Shown piece after piece: positions 43,801 through 48,894 of a DNA stretch of 48,894 bases. Position numbers and translations under genes: made by a program. Source of the DNA: Spongospora subterranea f. sp. subterranea. Taxonomy: Eukaryota > Endomyxa: Phytomyxea > Phytomyxea > Plasmodiophorida. How positions within the stretch are numbered: the stretch's first letter is position 1; the number at the start of each line of letters is the position of its first letter. The notes beneath the pieces are model-generated. The model made no database searches. It had not been told where the DNA came from and saw nothing but the letters and a program-made list of their open reading frames with translations. Where the stretch lies: contig JAUGWO010000343.1 in NCBI GenBank assembly GCA_049724395.1, forward strand, positions 1 to 48,894, in the 5' to 3' direction.

Positions 43801-45290
43801 GTGCCACCTCAGCTTAAATATTTTTTTTTTGTGATTCGCTTGGCCGATGAGTACTCAGCCAATGATGATCAGTCTGAGCTGATTCAGCGATTTCCTTGAT
43901 GATTGAAATACTTCATCAAAACTTCCACTATGATTTGTTGTTCTGTTCTATTTCCCCAAACGGAATGTTCGTCACCAATCATGGACTAGAGGATTGTGTA
44001 GTGACAATGATTCAATATATATATATATTAGATGGCGCACCGGCGATACACGAAAAATAGACCCAGGATCCGTAGCTTGCCCATTGCAATTCCAAAATTC
44101 GACTACTTGCCCAAAGCTTTGGTATCTGCGGTTTGCAATCGGGCGGATTCTCGTTCGCCGCACACGGCGCAGACTTGAATCCCAGCAGATTTATACCATA
44201 TCGTTGAGATAAACAGGGCGGCACCATTCGCAGCAATTCCCCAAGCTAGTCCCTAACCTCCACGCTTTTCAACCGATTGCACCGAATATGTTTCGAAACC
44301 AACAAACCTGGACGAACGGGCGAAGAACATATAGGTCGAGAGTCTGAAAGTAGTCCGATTTCCAGAAGCTGCAGCGTCGTTGTTGAACAGCGCCTGTGCT
44401 GGCGTTCGCGTCCGTGTCGGCCATGATCAGATGGATGTCGGATGGCGATACTGATGCAACTTGTCCAAACGGTCGACGATCGGGAGGAGGAACTGCGCCC
44501 GACGGACTTCACTCGTGTATCGCCATATGTTTGGCGCCTTGTCCCCGGCCCTTCCCGGCACGTCCCTATTTTTCCTACATCGTCAGCAAACGGCTCGCTC
44601 CTGCTATATGTTCTGTTGCTTTTGTTGCCTCGAACAGTTATGATAGATTTACCGTAATTCGACGGTTTGGTTCGTTTGTTGTAAATCGACAATAAATCGC
44701 CAATATTTGTCACTATCCCATATTTAAAATCCGATAACGATTGGGTTATCTGCTAACACTCAATGAGACCCCAAGGAATGGAACGAATCAACCGCTGCCA
44801 TTCAAGACGACCCAAGTAGTCACTATTTTCTTGGTAAAACTGCTGTTCATGGAAATTGGTTCAGGTCGAACAGTAATCGAAGAACTATGAACCTGGTAAA
44901 CTTGTCATGTTTTTCTTTATCTAAGATCAATCCGTCCTCAGCACGATTGTCCCCATTTGTCAGTGCCATTGTTTTCACGTCGACAATACAAAACAACATC
45001 TCGGCACCGCTTTATCTGACGTCCACGAGTATCTTTGTAATTGTCCTCGCTTCCAGGGTAATCTGCTGTAATCAGCATCAAGAAAATCCACCAATATCAT
45101 TGCCAGCTTCGCTGCAGTCTTATCTGATACCCATCGTACTTTCACCCCGAACATATCGCAACACTCTGTTGAACGCCAATACGTTTTGCTCACTCGGTTT
45201 GCTCTCGTACCGTAATGCTGCTCCCGCCGCTTTGTGCGAAAACAGGTCTGGTTCCCAACATCAAGTGCATGAGGGATCCAACTGCAGCTG
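43801..45290. other. no recognisable gene; decayed repeats, short (AT)n
   Basis: Contains an (AT)8-like tract near 44014-44030. Open frames such as 44246-44713 (minus) and 44887-45336 (plus) are low in similarity to anything known. It is probably a continuation of retroelement decay from both sides. Confidence 0.35.
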
Positions 45291-45295
45291 CATAA

Positions 45296-45385
45296 GGTGC
45301 CCACTGATCACCCCGGGTTTGGCCAAACCGGTTTGATCAGATTGAAGTATTTGCCAACCCGGGTCAAACCCTGGTGATGAGCAGG
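45296..45385. repeat. MITE-like GC-rich inverted repeat
   Basis: CCACTGATCACCCCGGGTTTGGCC at the left resembles the complement of the right end (GGTCAAACCCTGGTGATGAGCAGGG), with an internal palindrome GGTTTGGCCAAACC (about 45316-45329). It is like a very short hAT-type MITE, but a target duplication could not be set. Confidence 0.35.
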
Positions 45386-45599
45386 GACTTTGTTTTATTT
45401 TTGATATCCTCAATGGGTGTGCTATGTTCATCTTTCACAATAAGACGAAACAAATATATTTGGAACAACTTGTGCAATTGTCCACAGCAGTATTCATGGA
45501 AACCTGTGGGATATGTCTAAATATCGCTCATCTTCCGAACAGTTCCCATTTTGTCGTGACCTTAACCTGTACGTCTTCTTTCGCCTGATACGTCTTCTC

Positions 45600-46070
45600 A
45601 GAATGAAGTGTCTCGAATCTGTATACGCCGTTGCCCCGCTGTCCGTTGATGACCATTATCGCCATGGACGGGGATGTGTCAGGTATCTCCGTTGACCTTC
45701 ATATCCGTCCCCTTTCGTTCGATAGCCGATGCAACAAAAAATCAATTTTTTTGAAATCAACAAACACGACATGCCTATTCCCAATAGGACGCAACCGAAG
45801 TGTGTCACCTGTAGTCGATTGCCATCGCCCAGCATGACGGGTCTTGCCGGCACGATCTCGTGGTGTTTCTACAGGTTTAGCTTGTGCACCATGTATGAGG
45901 CTTTATCAGCCAGAAACCCTTGTCCTGGTCGTTCTCGTGTAGCTCGCCAAATATCACTTCTGAAGCCGCACTCGCTCTTTGATTCTTCTTGGGTAATCGT
46001 CAATCTCTTCCCCAGATGCCCCTCCCTGCCTTCCCGCTGGTTTCCGTTTTTCTACGGGTTCTAGTGCCAC
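45600..46070 (-). mobile_element. possible Copia gag/protease remnant
   Basis: On the minus strand TDSGATAYTDSRHF (about 45600-45645) resembles the Copia protease D-S-G-A-x-x-H/Y motif, and MLGDGNRLQVTHFG (about 45790-45835) resembles the segment that usually follows it, although the order here is reversed. Support is weak. Confidence 0.3.
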
Positions 46071-46299
46071 CTTTTTATTTGCGGGGAAAGCTGTGTTCTA
46101 ATGAGTGACGCGGGTGCGAAAGAGGTTGAGATTGACATGGCGTTTTCGGTTCTAGTGCAAGCGATCGAGCATTGACAAGTATGGACACATCTATGGGACA
46201 TCAACCGCACCGGCACACGTGGAGCATGGTCGGCTTTAGAGAGTATTAAGCGCCCAGAAAGGGTTTTAAGCGTCCAGGAAATGTTGAAAACCGCTCTAC

Positions 46300-47035
46300 T
46301 TCTAAACCAAGAGTTCCGACAGAGTAAAGGTTTCCGAGAGATTGAATCACGATTAGTCTGCCGTCAATGGGGTACTCGATAAAGATCCGCCCCGGTGATG
46401 CAGCTGTATGGTTATTAGACAACCAATCGTCAATGAGAGTTCCAAAGTGAGATGTTGACCGGTCCATTACCAGGAGAACACACTTTCCAAAAGCAGCTCT
46501 AAATAGATGATGAATGTATGCTGGGTCATCCAATGGGACATTTTGAAATGGACACATGAGCGATTGTAGTCCTTCCACGCGTTCATGAGGGAGGCGCCGA
46601 ACTCGCGCGTGTCGATATAGAATGGTGGTGTAGCATCGACGACATCAGAGATGCCGTCACCATTACCGTTATGCCCTTCTTGGCATTCTCGACCGGCACG
46701 AGGGTCCCGACACGCTTCGTCCCCACAGGCACCAATACTTTGTCATCTCGATAAAAGAGAATAAAAGTTTCATCAGCACTCAGGATATCATCGACGTTCA
46801 GTTTGAGATCCAACTGTCGAATTCGTGCCGCTGTTGCCCTAGCCAGTGCATTCCAATCCGCCGGAACCTTCTGGGAAATAGTGCCGGCACGGTTGGAGTA
46901 TCGCATGCGCGCGATGACACGACTCACCCATGTTCTCAGCATCCTGCTGTTGCTTGCGACGTTAACGATGACGTCAGATTTCGTATCCCTAATGCCAAAC
47001 TTGTTCTGGTCGTCTGGGAGATTTCTGACATACAC
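46300..47035 (-). pseudogene. decayed pogo/Tigger-like transposase, second copy
   Basis: The minus strand from 47035 reads TISQKVPADWNALARA, LNVDDILSADETFILFYRDDKVLVPVGTKRVGT (first D region; compare the transposase at 24-26 kb), changes frame near 46620, and continues VLLVMDRSTSHFGTLIDDWL (second D). It is lost after IEYPIDG, before the third acidic residue. It is a separate, older family member, without its N-terminus and C-terminus. Confidence 0.8.
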
Positions 47036-47080
47036 ATAAGCAACTCTAGTACGTAATAGTTTTATTCATTATTATTAAAT

Positions 47081-47186
47081 GGGCCACTAGAAAAGACTGG
47101 ATCAAAAAGCTGGATCAAAAAATGCGTGCCAGTCTTTGAATCCAGTCTTTTCTGTAGCTTTTTGATCCAGTCTTTTCTAGTGGCCC
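47081..47186. mobile_element. 106-bp hairpin MITE with 9-bp target duplication
   Basis: It starts GGGCCACTAGAAAAGACTGG and ends with the exact complement; the TIR is about 30 bp (GGGCCACTAGAAAAG...AAAAAGCT). The direct duplication TTATTAAAT flanks it (47072-47080 and 47187-47195). A 9-bp duplication is the signature of Mutator-like (MULE) transposition. The middle holds a further copy of the GGATCAAAAA word, so nearly the whole element can fold into one hairpin. Confidence 0.85.
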
Positions 47187-47330
47187 TTATTAAATACTCC
47201 CTCTGTCCGGAAATGATTCATAGATTTGCGACATAAGAAAATATCAAGGCCGACGCTAATCGCGCAAATTTTTTTAACGTCTCCAAACTGCGATCCACAC
47301 CGGTAGTATCCGATAGAACTCTAAATTCTA

Positions 47331-47615
47331 ATGTTGTCGTCCCCTGCACCGAAAACTGGTCGGCTTGCCGGCCAGCCGAAGTTTAAGGAGGACGAGGATG
47401 TGGCCTTGGCGAAAGCTTTTGTCAAAGAGACGACGTGCGCAGCCGTCGGTACCGACCAGAGCGGCGACACGTTCTGGGAAAAGATCCGGATTTCGTATAT
47501 GGGTCTTAATTCAGCAACAAGTGTCGTCCGAAGCGCCATTTCTCTTTCCAATCGATGGAATAACACCATCAATAAGGAGGTCGCGAAGTGGATTGGTCAT
47601 CTGAGAGGTGCTTGA
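47331..47615 (+). pseudogene. Harbinger Myb/SANT-like ORF fragment
   Basis: The frame reads QPKFKEDEDVALAKAFV, then DTFWEKIRISY and SLSNRWNNTINKEV, matching the order of the Harbinger protein at 21998-22426 (SWKDEENLALTRAV, VYWEKVSTSF, ALKNRWSVLQ). It stops after about 94 residues and no transposase or TIR is visible, so it is a fragment of a second, different Harbinger family. Confidence 0.7.
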
Positions 47616-48065
47616 ACCGTTTCTTGTTAGGGGCCTCTGCTGAATACAGCACTTGTGAAATGTGTTTATTAACATGTAGAACTATTCACTGTGATAATCG
47701 TAGACGTTCATCTTTACTGACGAAGGTGTATCACACGATCGAAAAGTGGGATTTTGGAAATCTTCTCGAAATCACCCGCCAGATGGTCATTTCCAGAGAT
47801 TTCAATAGGTTAATTGCGCCATCGGATGCCTGGTGGTAAATCCTTTCTAACGCAGCAAGGTAGAAAGGAAACGGAGCAATATAAGCAAAGTTATTAGCAA
47901 TCCAAGTGAATAAAAGCCTTGAGTTTTTCGGTTGTCTTCATGATAGTCCTAGGCGGTATTTCCAATGGTGTATTCCAGTCGTGTCACAATCTTATCGTTA
48001 TTGATGACTATCGTTTACGTTGATGTAACTTATGATCATTATTGATATTACAGTTTAGAAGTTGA

Positions 48066-48894
48066 TTGACATCGCAACCAAACGCGACAAAAAGAGCTCC
48101 CAACTCGTCAAGCGAGACCAGAAATGCGGTGCTCCAGGCGCTGCTTCAGAATTGTTTCGCGGGCAAACTTCGACACGGCGCGTTGAAAAACTACCGCAGC
48201 AAACGTTGGACTATCTACGCAGGTGGTTGCCAGGATATGGAAACAAGCGCAAACATGCTTCGAATCGGGAAATCTTGCCAATGTCGAATCGAGATTCCGG
48301 TCGTAAGAAGCGCGATACGAGAAAAAATAGCTTTGGGCTCATATCCCAAGAAGCACGTTATTCGATGTTATGCAAGAAGGGACATTGAAACGAGTCACCA
48401 GTACCCTCAAGCCGAGGATAATCGTCGAGAAAGGCTGCGATTTGCATTATCAATGATTGACGAAAATTCCAACACCTTTCACGCTACGTGTGACAGTGTT
48501 CATGTGGATGAAAAGTGGTTTTACCTTACCAAAGCCAAGAGCAAATACTGATGCTTCCGGAAAGACGTTCTATAGGACGGTAAAAAGCAAACGATTTATC
48601 GTAAAAGTCATGTTCTTGGCGGCGGTCGCCAGACCTCAACATGATCCTCACCGAAAGACGATGTTCAATGGCAAATTAGGCATATGGCCATTTGTTCGTC
48701 AAGAACCAGCCCAGCAGAAATCCAAGAATCGGGACAAGGGGGACGATGATTACCAAACCTTATGAAGTTACCCGAGAGAAAATCTAACATACAAAGACAT
48801 CGCCATAAAATCGAAATGGCCTAATCAAAGCAAAAGTACGAGAATTGTCATTCAACAAGATAATGCACGTTCACATGCTAAATGTGATGACGAA
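48066..48894 (+). pseudogene. mariner transposase, plant-like type, decayed and cut by window edge
   Basis: Read in changing frames: NAVLQALLQNCFAGKLRHGAL (N-terminal helix-turn-helix), ARIWKQAQTCFESGN, RLRFALSMIDEN, VHVDEKWFYLTK (first catalytic D, about 48500), FIVKVMFLAAVARPQHD, FNGKLGIWPFV, and IVIQQDNARSHAKCDDE (second catalytic D, about 48850). The VHVDEKWFYLTK and QQDNARPH blocks are those of the plant mariner group; the third Asp would lie beyond the window, so the DD39D spacing cannot be measured. Several frame changes and at least one stop occur. Confidence 0.75.

Larger units (their letters stand above)
47196..48894 (+). mobile_element. mariner-type element (right end outside window)
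   Basis: After TA (47193-47194 region) the sequence CTCCCTCTGTCCGGAAATG appears, very close to the CTCCCTCCGTCCCAAAAT start of plant mariner and Stowaway elements, which duplicate TA. A plant-type mariner transposase follows on the same strand at 48066-48894. A Harbinger ORF1 fragment (47331-47615) lies between, so another element is nested inside. Whether terminus and transposase are one copy is inferred from order and orientation. Confidence 0.55.

Noticed and set aside
1-48894. rRNA genes, riboswitches, secreted effector genes (RXLR or Crinkler type)
   Set aside because: I looked for conserved rRNA words and for signal peptide plus RXLR or LFLAK motifs and saw none that stand up.

Overview
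The window looks like a repeat-rich eukaryotic nuclear contig, most likely from an oomycete or related stramenopile. Three things point this way: very short GT-AG introns (46-198 nt), tightly packed host genes with tiny intergenic gaps, and the mix of Ty3/Gypsy, Ty1/Copia, PIF/Harbinger, pogo/Tigger-like, hAT and plant-type mariner elements. A zoosporic fungus or another protist cannot be excluded from sequence alone. No species is assigned.

Layout. 1-6.4 kb: minus-strand Ty3/Gypsy element (runs off the left edge), a decayed hAT transposase, a Gypsy 3' remnant and a GC-rich hAT-type MITE remnant. 6.4-9.6 kb: plus-strand Ty3/Gypsy element with two LTRs, gag and integrase-chromodomain. 9.6-14.4 kb: minus-strand Ty1/Copia element into which two copies of one tRNA-derived SINE (with target-site duplications), a third SINE copy, and a solo-LTR-like unit carrying a minisatellite have been inserted. 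14.4-16.1 kb: decayed DNA. 16.1-21.3 kb: plus-strand Copia with a Gypsy chromovirus fragment inside. 21.4-26.6 kb: a pogo/Tigger-like transposase gene split by a complete, apparently intact PIF/Harbinger transposon (15-bp TIRs, TTA duplication, two intact genes), plus an unidentified ORF overlapping the transposase start. 26.9-28.5 kb: a short minus-strand Copia whose 5' LTR ends 17 bp before a tRNA-Asn gene. 28.9-29.9 kb: a 27-copy, 37-bp satellite. 29.9-33.1 kb: decayed DNA with mariner 3' remnants.

Host-gene island, 33.3-39.6 kb: MED21 (-), COX17 (+), a possible small gene (-), an Abi-type WAVE-complex subunit (+), a GT62/Anp1-Mnn9-type mannosyltransferase (-) and a DNAJC3/p58IPK-type ER co-chaperone (-). 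Exons were assembled by hand for MED21, ABI, GT62 and DNAJC3. Spacing is extreme: MED21 and COX17 start codons are 52 bp apart and the ABI and GT62 stop codons are 14 bp apart. The genes have unrelated jobs (transcription, copper delivery to cytochrome oxidase, actin nucleation, glycosylation, ER folding), so the clustering reflects compaction, not a pathway.

39.6-48.9 kb: unrecognised DNA, a retroelement RT remnant, a second identical tRNA-Asn gene next to a decayed Copia, a second pogo-like remnant, a 106-bp hairpin MITE with 9-bp duplications, and at the right edge a decayed mariner (with a Stowaway-like end) that contains a Harbinger Myb-ORF fragment.

No convincing new biochemical system was found. 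The most unusual items are the regularly spaced dyads at the pogo end, the unidentified ORF overlapping the pogo transposase, the satellite whose only common variant base is the axis of a dyad, and the tRNA-Copia juxtapositions.
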